A program made the translations under genes and the position numbers. The notes under the pieces were generated by a model that was given only the letters and a program-made list of their open reading frames with translations, was not told the DNA's origin and did not search any database. This document shows positions 25,968-33,883 of a DNA stretch of 64,000 bases, piece after piece. The DNA is from JAQAZP01 sp965531145 (GTDB lineage Bacteria > Acidobacteriota > JAQAZP01): contig CBESOE010000004.1 in assembly GCA_965531145.1 (NCBI GenBank), positions 29,671 to 93,670 of the forward strand. Direction: 5' to 3'. Each line of letters begins with the position of its first letter. Position 1 is the stretch's first letter.

Positions 25968-27332
25968 CTAGAAGGTCCAGCTCAGCTGGACACTGAGAAT
26001 ATCGACATAGGCCTTATATTCGCCGTGAATAGCCCCGCGGGTCACTTCCTCGGGCACAGTGCCTTCCTTGTGGATCCCCGCATTGGAGACAAAGATGTGG
26101 GCGTAGCCGCCACTCAGGGCAAAGGCATCGTTGATGGTGTAGGTCGTGCCGAGGGTCAGCCACCAGCGGTCGTTGCCCGGCACCCGCACCGTGCGCAGGG
26201 CCGCGTTGGGGATGGGTGACTGGTCATAGGCGCCGCCGAAACGGAAGAGCCACTTTTCGCTGGGGTCGTAGTTGAACCCCATGGCCATGCGCCAGGCGTC
26301 GTTCCAGTCGAGGGTGGTCACGTTGTCGCTGGCCCCACTCTCGAACTGGATGCGCAGTTCCTCGACACAGCTCCAGCCGGTCCAGGTCGCATCCGCCATA
26401 ATCGCCCATTCGTCGGTGAGTTCGTGGAAGATGCTGGCCGAGGCATTCTGGGGCACCGTGATCTCAGCCGCGGCCGGACCGTCCACCAGGCCGGCCAGAC
26501 CGGCGAGGATGTCGGTATAGGCATTGGGAGAGCTGAAGTCGGCGTCCCCCTCCAGGTCGTAGTCGATCTCCGAACGATAGGAAAGACCGTAGCGGGTCCC
26601 CTCGGTCTGCTCGAAGAGGAAACCGAGGTTCCAACCGTACCCGTAGTCATCGGCCTCAATTGTGACAAACCCGTCATCACCCTGGGGGGTCAGCGGCAGG
26701 CCGGCGCCCAGGATGGCGTTGATCGTGCCGTAGTCGATGGCGTTGCTGAAGGTCCCATCCATACTCTGGACGTTTATGCCCAGCCCCATGGAAAACTTGT
26801 CGGTGAACTTCCAGGCCACGGTGGGATTGATGTTGAGCGTCATCACCTCGGAGTCCACACCGTGGTAGCGACCCTTCCAGTCTTCCTCGTACTTGGTGGC
26901 CAGACCGAAGGGCACGCTCACACCGAGACCGAGAAAGAGCTTCTCGTTTATCTGCCCGGCCCACCAGATATTGGGAACGAGCGTGAGGTCGCCGGCATTT
27001 CCCCCGTCACTGCCGGTGAGCGGGATCTCCGCACCCAGCAGGGGGGTGAGGGTGGAGCCGTGATCCTCGAATTTTGTTGACGGAATGATGGCGTGGAGGC
27101 CCACCTCAATGTTCTGCCCCTTGAGCCGGGTCAGGCCCGCCGGGTTGAAGAAGATGGTGGTGGCGTCCTCGGCCACCGCCGCACCGCCGGCAAAGGCGTT
27201 GCCCAACCCCCTCACGCCCTGCTCGATCAGCGCGAAACCGGAAGCGCGGGCATCCAGCGCGCTGCCCCCCGCCATCAGGGCCGTAATGGTGACGATCAGA
27301 GCCAATTTGCAGGTAAACGTTCCTCTCGACAT
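25968..27332 (-). CDS. OmpP1/FadL-family outer membrane transport protein
   Basis: This 454-residue protein has a signal peptide followed by the typical FadL/OmpP1 N-terminus (ASGFALIEQGVRGLGNAFAGGAAVAEDATTIFFNPAGL) and a beta-barrel body ending in SWTF. Family members let long-chain fatty acids or other hydrophobic compounds (for example aromatic hydrocarbons) cross the outer membrane through a hatch in the barrel. ATG 27332 is chosen because GGGGGGAAC lies just upstream; the upstream extension of the frame has no export signal. A consensus promoter (27483-27511) and a strong terminator show it is a single-gene transcript with a leader of about 150 nt. Confidence 0.92.
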   Translation of the reverse strand: MSRGTFTCKLALIVTITALMAGGSALDARASGFALIEQGVRGLGNAFAGGAAVAEDATTIFFNPAGLTRLKGQNIEVGLHAIIPSTKFEDHGSTLTPLLGAEIPLTGSDGGNAGDLTLVPNIWWAGQINEKLFLGLGVSVPFGLATKYEEDWKGRYHGVDSEVMTLNINPTVAWKFTDKFSMGLGINVQSMDGTFSNAIDYGTINAILGAGLPLTPQGDDGFVTIEADDYGYGWNLGFLFEQTEGTRYGLSYRSEIDYDLEGDADFSSPNAYTDILAGLAGLVDGPAAAEITVPQNASASIFHELTDEWAIMADATWTGWSCVEELRIQFESGASDNVTTLDWNDAWRMAMGFNYDPSEKWLFRFGGAYDQSPIPNAALRTVRVPGNDRWWLTLGTTYTINDAFALSGGYAHIFVSNAGIHKEGTVPEEVTRGAIHGEYKAYVDILSVQLSWTF

Positions 27333-27482
27333 TGTTCCCCCCTTAATTGTTAAGTTATTAATGATTACCTCACAATACCACCGCATCGTGCATTCTTCTG
27401 TAATCGCACGATACGGCATTCCGGGTCGCCGTCGATAAAAATAGACTGAAAACTGGGACTACTTAAACCAGAATTGCTCTGA

Positions 27483-27511
27483 AATTTAGATGAAACGGGC
27501 ATTTATGTCAA
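27483..27511 (-). promoter_or_regulatory. Sigma-70-type promoter of the FadL-type gene
   Basis: On the minus strand TTGACA (27506-27511) and TAAATT (27483-27488) are separated by exactly 17 nt. The start codon lies 150 nt downstream, implying a leader of about 140 nt. Confidence 0.75.
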
Positions 27512-27581
27512 GCGGGCGGGCCTCCCCGGCGGCACGGATTACCGTGGCGACACCGGGGAACGTGGGATACCGTCTCCGGGG

Positions 27582-28220
27582 CTACTTCTGCTTCCACTCC
27601 CCGTTGGGCATCTGGATCCAGTCGCCGGGCCTGGCATCCCCCCGCAGAGTGACGGCGTAGGTCTCCTTGATTCGCGGCACTTGGGAAAGATCCACGTTTT
27701 TCGCGGCGGCGATCTCCTTGAACAGCTGCTCCCGGTCCCGGTTCTCGTCCTTGATCAACCGCTGGACCTCGGCCCGCTGCTTGAGATCATTGATCGACTG
27801 CAAATTGCGGGGGACCAGCAGTGCGTCCTTGCCCTCGCCGATCACACCCATGCCCTTGAACTTCCTCAGATCGGGCAGGCGGGCAGCGCGGGAGTCGATG
27901 ATCCGCCGGATCGCCGGGTTGGTGATCTCGGGCCGCGACACCTCGTCGGCATAGGCCGGGGTCACACCCAACAGGAGGTCGAAGAGACCGGCGGAGCTGG
28001 GGGCGGCCTCGCCTTCCCCGGCCGCCGGCACCGCGTCCGGCTCGCCCTCGCCCTGCTCCGCCGTGGCCGCCTCGGCGGCCTTCAGTGCCACCTCCTCCTC
28101 GATCTGCTCCGAGATGTCCTTGATCGCCGCTTCCGGAAAGTACACGTTGATGGTGACACAGGCGATGACGAACAGAGCGGCCAGGCCGGTGAACGTCATG
28201 AGGGTCATTCTGGTTCTCAT
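27582..28220 (-). CDS. YdbL-like DUF1318 lipoprotein
   Basis: The 212-residue protein begins with a lipoprotein signal whose lipobox is VIAC, followed by VTINVYFPEAAIKDISEQI, a hallmark of DUF1318/YdbL homologues. The middle (about 45-85) is an Ala/Glu/Gly-rich linker; the C-terminal half (about 95-212) is the DUF1318 domain ending in WIQMPNGEWKQK. In E. coli, YdbL works with YdbH and YnbE in lipid transport between the membranes. Here the YdbH-like gene lies 64 nt upstream, so the same system is likely. The ATG at 28220 follows AAGGAG at an 8-nt spacing. No separate YnbE-sized gene fits between the two. Confidence 0.85.
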   Translation of the reverse strand: MRTRMTLMTFTGLAALFVIACVTINVYFPEAAIKDISEQIEEEVALKAAEAATAEQGEGEPDAVPAAGEGEAAPSSAGLFDLLLGVTPAYADEVSRPEITNPAIRRIIDSRAARLPDLRKFKGMGVIGEGKDALLVPRNLQSINDLKQRAEVQRLIKDENRDREQLFKEIAAAKNVDLSQVPRIKETYAVTLRGDARPGDWIQMPNGEWKQK

Positions 28221-28284
28221 GGGATGTCTCCTTCTCATCAAGTGGAATATGGTGAGTATACCCGATTCTTCTGCAAATGGTGTC

Positions 28285-31200
28285 TCAGCGTTCCCTGCCG
28301 TCCCCGCCGGTGCTGGTCACCGATTCCGAGAAATCGATGGACTGGAACCGGGCCAGCATGGTGCTGAAGGAGACCGTCTTGCCCGGCTCGGCATTGACCA
28401 CGTCGATACGGAACGGCAGCCGGCCTTTGAGGAACAGTTCCTTGTCGCCACGGCTCTCGGTGCCGCGGAGATAGAACATGTCCTTTTCCAGACGCATCTT
28501 CACACCCAGTTGCTCGTAAGTGTAGCGGTCGAGCAGGGAGTGGAGCCCGCGGTCAAAGACCGTGATCCGGCCGCCGGTGCCGACGATGGCGATATTGTTT
28601 ATCGCCTTGACATTTATGGTCTGGGCCACTCCCTTGCGCGGCACGGTGCGCATCTCCGCCCGGAACCCCACCGGCGTGCCGGCAAAGAGCCGGCAGTTGC
28701 TGACCCGCCCCTCGAGAATACCGCTGATCGCCCCGAAGTCGAATGTCCGGGTGACCTGGACCAGGTCGATCTCGCTGAACTCGGCGGAAAAGGAGAGGCG
28801 GGGATAGCGGGAGAGCACCTCCTCGCCGGAGATATCGCTGATGATCACCTTCCCGCCAAACAGTGCCATCTCACCGCCACCGTCCACCCGCAAACGGGTG
28901 GGCGAAAGCTCCACCCGAGGCAGGTGCCCGTCCAGTTCGCCCTCGAACAGGGGCCAGTCCATCGCCCGGCTCAGTTCTCCCAGCTGCAGCCCGTCGATGG
29001 TCAACCCGGTCTCCAGGTAGCGGCTGTGGCCCAGCAGCCCGGCCAGGGTCAGCCGCTGGAAGGTGACCGTGCCGCCCAGCAGCGGCAAACTCTGCGAGGC
29101 CTCGAGGCTCACCGTGTCCCCCTGGACCACCAGGTCGGAGTCGGTCCGCTGAACGGTGACGGCGTCGAGCTTCAGCTCGTCAAAACCCATCCGCCCGTGC
29201 CGGGCAGCGCCGTCCACCGGCCTCACCCCGTCTTCCCCGGGCGGCCCCCAGACCAGGTCCAGCGGCAACTCCAGGTCCAGACCCCGCACCGCCATGGTCC
29301 GTTCCTCGCCGGTGAGGTCCAGGCCGTCCAGACGCACCCGGCCCTGGAGCGCGGCGCCCTCACCGTCCAGGTGTCCCTCGGCAAACACGTTGATGCGGCC
29401 GCCGGCGTCCAGACGCACCAGCAGCGGCAGCGAATCCCCCAGCGGCCGCCGGACGCAGCTCTCATAGGCCGAGGCCAGGTCATCCACCCCCAGGCTGGCC
29501 GAGAACCGGCGGTCAGGCTCTTCGCTGCCGGAGAAGGATGCCCGGAGGCGAAGTCCGGGGACCGGCTGCAGGTCGCCCTCGGCCCACCAGTGGCCGGCGC
29601 GATCCCCCTCTCCTTCCAGACCGGCGGCCAGACTGACCTGCGGCTCCAGCTCCCCGAAGTCGCCAAAGAGTGAGTCCCAGAGCAGCTGGAAGCCGCCGGC
29701 GGTAGTGGAAGCCTCCACCCGCAGGGAGCTGTCGGCACCGGCTTCCGCCTGCACCTGCCAGCTGGAGGCCAGGCCCTGAACCGCCCGGGCACCATCTTCC
29801 GAGGCGAACCAGGCCTGACCCATCTCCATGGTCCCGGCAGCTGTCCAGCCGTCCTTCTCGGAGTAGGCGGCATCTCCCCTGCCGCTGAGGGTGGCCTCCA
29901 GTTCGTATCCCGGCAGCAGTTCCCCGGTGAGGGGCACCAGTGCCCGGCGGATGGCCGGCAGATCAGCCTGGTCGAGACGCAGCGCCGCAGTGACCTGGGG
30001 CTCCTCGTCCGGGTTCCAGCGGCCATCGCCGGAGATCGTGACCAGATCGCCCCATGTTGCCGTCCCGATTTCGAACCGGCCCTGGAGCGATACGGGATCG
30101 ATCCAGCCCGAACCTGACAGGATCAGGGGCAACACTGACAATGGCTTCGGTTGGAGATCGCCGCCGAGGCGCACACCGGGGAAGCGCAGGTTGTTCCGTT
30201 CTTCGAAGCGGAAGTCCGCAGCCAGCGTCCCCCCGTTCAACGTCAGCGGGCAGGCCTGCCCACGGGCCGATTCGAGGCAGAAGTCCACGCCGTCCACATC
30301 CACCGTCCCCTCCACCAGCGGCTCGTCCAGGGTTCCGCTGATCCGGCCGGCCGCCCGTGGCAGGCCGTCAAGCCGATACCGTTTCGATATGTTGAAACCA
30401 AAACCGGTTGCCGCCAGCCGGCGGAGGTCCGGGATGGACGGCCCGGTCCAGTTCCACTCCGCTGCCAGCCGGTTCTCCGAGGCACCGCCCAGCATCAACG
30501 ATCCATCGGCGTGCAGGTCACCGGCCGATGCCGAGGTGAGCAGGGCCCGACCGGCGGTGAGCCAGTCGCCCGATTCCGTAACCTGCTCCAGAGTGCCCTG
30601 GTAGGTCAGGTCCAGCGGGCAGAGGCTGTCCAGTTGCCATTTGTCTCCGTCCGGCCTGTTCTGGCCACCCCGGAGCAGCGTCAGTGCTTCGGCCCGTGCC
30701 TCAAGACGGCAGAGCGGAGCCCCTCCGGTCGGCGCCCGCTCGAGGGTCAGCTCGGCCCGGCCCCCGCCCGTCACCCCTTCGGGCGCCAGGCCCAGGGCGA
30801 ACAACAGCCGGACCGGGTCGCCGGTTTCCACGGTAGCGTTTTCAATCCGCATGTCCCTGCCGTCAGCCGCCATGCCCCCTTCGATGACCAGAGAGGCCAG
30901 TCCGGGCGCATCCGCATCAACGGTGTAGAGCCACGCCCCGTCCGAACCCTCCAGAAGGCGCAGGCTGAAGCCGGGAAATGCCAGCGGCTGGCGGTCCGGG
31001 TCACGGAATCCGATTTCGCCCCCGGCCCTGGCCTGGAGCGTGGCCGCAGCATCCGGAGGGTCGAACCGCACATCGATCTCCACGTCCGCCACCGGGCGGT
31101 GGAGATCGAGGGGCGTGTCTTCGACAAACCCGGCCACGTCCTCGGCCCCGGCCAGAAAGGAGAGCAGCGGGACCAGGGCCAGCTGCCCAGCCCGCAGTCG

Positions 31201-31695
31201 CACCTCACCACCAAGCCCCTGCCCCAGACCGGTGACCTCGCCGCTCACCTCGAACCGGCTCTCGCCCTCCCCGCCCAGCACAACGAGACGGCCGCCGGAG
31301 ATCCCCAGCCGCCCCACCTCCACACTGGCCGGTTCCTCTCGGTCCGGCGGCGGCTCTTCACTCCCCCGCACCACGGCCACGACACCCTCCAGGACAAGCT
31401 CCTCGAAGCGGTTGTCGAGAATATCCCCAAGGCTGCCGGTGACGATGAGCCGCTCCACTTCCAGCGATTCGAGCCAGGTGTATGAGTGTGCCCGACGCAG
31501 GTGGAGATCGTGGAGGATAAAGGTCCGCCGGTCATGCAGTTCCAGCCGGCCCAGATCGACATTGGCGTCCAGGGCCCGGGCCAGTGCCGACCGGACCTGG
31601 CGGCGGGGCCAGTCGCGGGCCAGCCAGACGGTGAGGGCCGCCGCCAGCACCATGGCCAGGACGATCCAGATCAGGATGCGGTACCGCTTTTTCAT
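28285..31695 (-). CDS. AsmA/YdbH-like intermembrane transport protein
   Basis: The 1136-residue protein has one N-terminal membrane anchor (about 7-26) and a very long periplasmic part of beta-strands with a repeating groove-type pattern, as in AsmA-like/TamB/YdbH proteins. The C-terminal segment (LGVKMRLEKDMFYLRGTESRGDKELFLKG) and the YdbL-like gene 64 nt downstream favour the YdbH subgroup. Such proteins are thought to form hydrophobic bridges that carry phospholipids from the inner to the outer membrane. A perfect 35-bp inverted repeat lies 20 nt upstream of the start, between this gene and nth. Confidence 0.82.
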   Translation of the reverse strand: MKKRYRILIWIVLAMVLAAALTVWLARDWPRRQVRSALARALDANVDLGRLELHDRRTFILHDLHLRRAHSYTWLESLEVERLIVTGSLGDILDNRFEELVLEGVVAVVRGSEEPPPDREEPASVEVGRLGISGGRLVVLGGEGESRFEVSGEVTGLGQGLGGEVRLRAGQLALVPLLSFLAGAEDVAGFVEDTPLDLHRPVADVEIDVRFDPPDAAATLQARAGGEIGFRDPDRQPLAFPGFSLRLLEGSDGAWLYTVDADAPGLASLVIEGGMAADGRDMRIENATVETGDPVRLLFALGLAPEGVTGGGRAELTLERAPTGGAPLCRLEARAEALTLLRGGQNRPDGDKWQLDSLCPLDLTYQGTLEQVTESGDWLTAGRALLTSASAGDLHADGSLMLGGASENRLAAEWNWTGPSIPDLRRLAATGFGFNISKRYRLDGLPRAAGRISGTLDEPLVEGTVDVDGVDFCLESARGQACPLTLNGGTLAADFRFEERNNLRFPGVRLGGDLQPKPLSVLPLILSGSGWIDPVSLQGRFEIGTATWGDLVTISGDGRWNPDEEPQVTAALRLDQADLPAIRRALVPLTGELLPGYELEATLSGRGDAAYSEKDGWTAAGTMEMGQAWFASEDGARAVQGLASSWQVQAEAGADSSLRVEASTTAGGFQLLWDSLFGDFGELEPQVSLAAGLEGEGDRAGHWWAEGDLQPVPGLRLRASFSGSEEPDRRFSASLGVDDLASAYESCVRRPLGDSLPLLVRLDAGGRINVFAEGHLDGEGAALQGRVRLDGLDLTGEERTMAVRGLDLELPLDLVWGPPGEDGVRPVDGAARHGRMGFDELKLDAVTVQRTDSDLVVQGDTVSLEASQSLPLLGGTVTFQRLTLAGLLGHSRYLETGLTIDGLQLGELSRAMDWPLFEGELDGHLPRVELSPTRLRVDGGGEMALFGGKVIISDISGEEVLSRYPRLSFSAEFSEIDLVQVTRTFDFGAISGILEGRVSNCRLFAGTPVGFRAEMRTVPRKGVAQTINVKAINNIAIVGTGGRITVFDRGLHSLLDRYTYEQLGVKMRLEKDMFYLRGTESRGDKELFLKGRLPFRIDVVNAEPGKTVSFSTMLARFQSIDFSESVTSTGGDGRER

Positions 31696-31715
31696 CGGAC
31701 GATTCCGATTGGTGG

Positions 31716-31805
31716 TGAAAAAAATGGGGTCAGGTACTTTTCATTTTCATTGCCGCGCTATCCTGAAGAGATGAAAATGAAAAGTACCTGACCCCATTTT
31801 TTTCA
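31716..31805. repeat. Perfect 35-bp inverted repeat (REP/RAYT-type element)
   Basis: The left arm at 31716-31750 and right arm at 31771-31805 are exact reverse complements, with a 20-nt spacer (31751-31770). Each arm contains an A-run, then ATGGGGTCAGGTAC, then an AT-rich TTTTCATTTTCAT inner end. Pairing continues outward for about five more positions with wobbles. It ends just before the nth stop codon. The TGGGGTCAGGTAC core is widespread in genomes with REP-associated tyrosine transposases, but none is in this window. It may also terminate nth transcription. Confidence 0.8.
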
Positions 31806-32477
31806 TCATTGCTCCGCCGAGGGGCAGATATCGGCAAGAGTACACTGGCCGCATTTCGGTTTGCGTGAGGGGCAGACAGCGCGGCCATGGTCGATGAGCA
31901 GGTGGCTGAGCAGGGTCCAGTCCTTGCGGGGAAACAGGGGCATCAGGTCCTGTTCGATCTTCTCCGGGCTGCTCTGGCTGCTGAACCCCAGGCGGCCGCT
32001 GAGCCGCTTGACGTGGGTGTCCACCACCACACCAATGTTCTTGCCGAAGGCGTTGCCCAGCACCACGTTGGCGGTCTTTCTCGCCACCCCCCGGAAAGCG
32101 GTGAGTTCCTCCATGGTCCGGGGTACCTCGCCACCGTGCTGCTCGACGATGGCCCGGCTGCAGGCGATCAGCGAAGCCGCCTTGTTGCGGTAGAAACCGG
32201 TGGGACGGATCAGTGCCTCCAGTTTTTCCTGATCGGCCCGGGCCATGGCCGGCGCGTCGGGGTAGGCCGCAAAGAGGGCCGGGGTCACCTTGTTCACCAT
32301 CACGTCGGTGCACTGGGCGGAGAGGATGGTGGCCGCCAGCAGACGGAAGGGGCCGTCGTGGACCAGACCGCAGGCGGAATCGGGATAGGCCTTTTTCAAC
32401 CGCCGCAGGGCCAGGCTGGCGCGGCGGTCTGCCGGGGAACCGCTGTGGGTCTTCGGTTTACGTGCGGCCATGCTCAC
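31806..32477 (-). CDS. nth: Endonuclease III
   Basis: This 223-residue protein is a bifunctional DNA glycosylase/AP lyase that removes oxidised pyrimidines in base excision repair. It has the helix-hairpin-helix FRGVARKTANVVL with catalytic Lys134, the catalytic Asp153 in VVDTHVKRLS, and a C-terminal [4Fe-4S] motif Cys202-x6-Cys209-x2-Cys212-x5-Cys218. Length is near the family norm. The gene overlaps fabL by 4 nt and ends against the inverted repeat at 31716-31805. Confidence 0.97.
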   Translation of the reverse strand: MSMAARKPKTHSGSPADRRASLALRRLKKAYPDSACGLVHDGPFRLLAATILSAQCTDVMVNKVTPALFAAYPDAPAMARADQEKLEALIRPTGFYRNKAASLIACSRAIVEQHGGEVPRTMEELTAFRGVARKTANVVLGNAFGKNIGVVVDTHVKRLSGRLGFSSQSSPEKIEQDLMPLFPRKDWTLLSHLLIDHGRAVCPSRKPKCGQCTLADICPSAEQ

Positions 32478-33268
32478 CCGAGGATCGAATAGCCGCCGTC
32501 CACGATAATGGTCTGGCCCACGATCTGGTCGGTGCAGCGGTTGCAGAGAAAGAGGATCACGTCGGCCACGTCATCGGGGGTGGTGAGCCGGCCGGACGGA
32601 GTTCGCTCCTTGGCACTCCCGATCAGCTCGTCCCGGTTGGGGAAATGCTTCAGCGCATCGGTGTCCACCACACCGGCGGAGACGCAGTTGACCCGCACGC
32701 CCCTGGGGGCCAGTTCCACGGCCAGGTGGCGGACCAGCGACTCCAGTGCGGCCTTGGAAGCACCCACCGCCGTGTAGTTGGGCAGGGCGCGGATGGCACC
32801 GAGGGAGGAGACGGCAATGATGTGGCCCCGGCGGCCTTCCATCAGCGGCACGGCATGACGGGCCAGGGGGATCATGGTGCCGGCGTTGATATCCATGGTC
32901 CAGTGCCAGTGGCGCTCGGTGAGTTCCAGGGCCGGTTTGAGCACCCCCGAAGCGGCGTTGGAGACCAGGATGTCCAGCTGGCCGAACTCCTCCCTGATCT
33001 GCCGGAACATGTCGGCCACGGCCTTCTCGTTGGCCACGTTGGCCTTGACGATCAGGGCCTTCATCCCGGCCGCCCTGACTTCCTCGGCCACTTCCTCGGC
33101 GGCCTTGCGCTGACGAAAGTAATTGACCACGATATGGCAATTGGCCTTGGCCAACCGCACGGCGATGGCGCGGCCGATCCCCCGGCTGCCGCCGGTGATC
33201 AGGGCCACCCGGCCGTGCTGGTGCAGCCCGCACCCCCCGCTTTCGCAATCCCTGGATACTGATTTCAC
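32474..33268 (-). CDS. fabL: Enoyl-ACP reductase of the FabL type (SDR family)
   Basis: The 264-residue protein is a short-chain dehydrogenase with the cofactor motif TGGSRGIG and the catalytic Tyr-x3-Lys-like region. It carries several segments characteristic of Bacillus FabL: NAASGVLKPALELTERHWHWTM, DTDALKHFPNRDEL and GQTIIVDGG. FabL reduces enoyl-ACP with NADPH in the last step of fatty-acid elongation and is naturally tolerant of triclosan. A GTG at 33268 preceded by AAGGGGGTGGCAG is preferred to an upstream GTG at 33298, because the upstream residues do not fit the fold. It shares a 4-nt overlap with nth, so the two are likely co-transcribed. Confidence 0.88.
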   Translation of the reverse strand: MKSVSRDCESGGCGLHQHGRVALITGGSRGIGRAIAVRLAKANCHIVVNYFRQRKAAEEVAEEVRAAGMKALIVKANVANEKAVADMFRQIREEFGQLDILVSNAASGVLKPALELTERHWHWTMDINAGTMIPLARHAVPLMEGRRGHIIAVSSLGAIRALPNYTAVGASKAALESLVRHLAVELAPRGVRVNCVSAGVVDTDALKHFPNRDELIGSAKERTPSGRLTTPDDVADVILFLCNRCTDQIVGQTIIVDGGYSILG

Positions 33269-33547
33269 CTGCCACCCCCTTGAGATCACCCGGACCACCG
33301 CTGCCGATATCCGTCCGGTATTCTGTTCTATATGTAACGTACGTATGGATTGGCACCCCTATTGTAGCCGATTTACCGCTGGATGCCAGCCTGCCGGAGG
33401 GAAGAAACCAGGGCTCAAAATCTCTTGACAGGGGCAGGACCCTTCAGTATTCTTAGCCGTCTAAAATAATGTTTGGGGGGTCTAAGTCGGGGACAATCCG
33501 GCCGATAAGTAAAGAGAGTCGGATATGTCACCAACGGAGGAGCCGGG
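33269..33547. promoter_or_regulatory. Divergent fabL/feoA control region
   Basis: No gene is visible. On the minus strand GGCTACAATAGGG (TACAAT at plus-strand positions 33361-33366) is a -10-like box about 95 nt upstream of fabL. On the plus strand lies the strong feoA promoter described separately. Confidence 0.5.
33425..33465 (+). promoter_or_regulatory. feoA promoter with candidate DtxR-family operator
   Basis: TTGACA (33425-33430) and TATTCT (33448-33453) are 17 nt apart, a near-consensus sigma-70 promoter. TTAGCCGTCTAAA (33453-33465) begins at the last base of the -10 box and covers the transcription start. Its TTAG-N4-CTAA palindrome is aligned with a similar box at the DtxR-type gene promoter (37467-37481), and both are followed by AAAAT...TTGGGG. 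Iron-dependent repression of feoAB is therefore likely. Confidence 0.65.
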
Positions 33548-33838
33548 ATGAAAGGGCGTCGTCAAAAGCACCAGCGCGGCGGCTGCGGCAAGGGGCTGAA
33601 AGGTCCCGATATCCCGCTCGATACGATCCGGGTTTCCCAGGAAGCGGTGATCACCTCTTTCGACGCCCTCAACGGCGAGGCCGCACGGCTTCGCGACCTG
33701 GGGATTCGGGAGGGAAGCCGGGTGCGCATCATCCTCAGCAGCCCTAACCAGATGATCGTGGCCGTTGACCAGGCGCGTGTCGGGCTGCCCAAGAAGGTGG
33801 CCAGCCTGGTGCTGGTGCGCCAGGTCACACCGGCCTGA
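33548..33838 (+). CDS. feoA: Ferrous iron transport protein A
   Basis: The 96-residue protein is an SH3-like FeoA domain (LRDLGIREGSRVRIILSSPNQMIVAVDQARVGLPKKVASLVLV) with a basic N-terminal extension of about 25 residues. FeoA is a cytoplasmic partner thought to regulate the FeoB transporter. The ATG follows GGAGGAGCCGGG. feoB begins 45 nt downstream, so they form one operon with the small gene at 36172. The promoter carries a candidate DtxR-family site. Confidence 0.92.
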   Translation: MKGRRQKHQRGGCGKGLKGPDIPLDTIRVSQEAVITSFDALNGEAARLRDLGIREGSRVRIILSSPNQMIVAVDQARVGLPKKVASLVLVRQVTPA

Positions 33839-33883
33839 TCCCCCGCCCGCCTGTATAGACCGGTTTCACCACGAAACAGGAAG

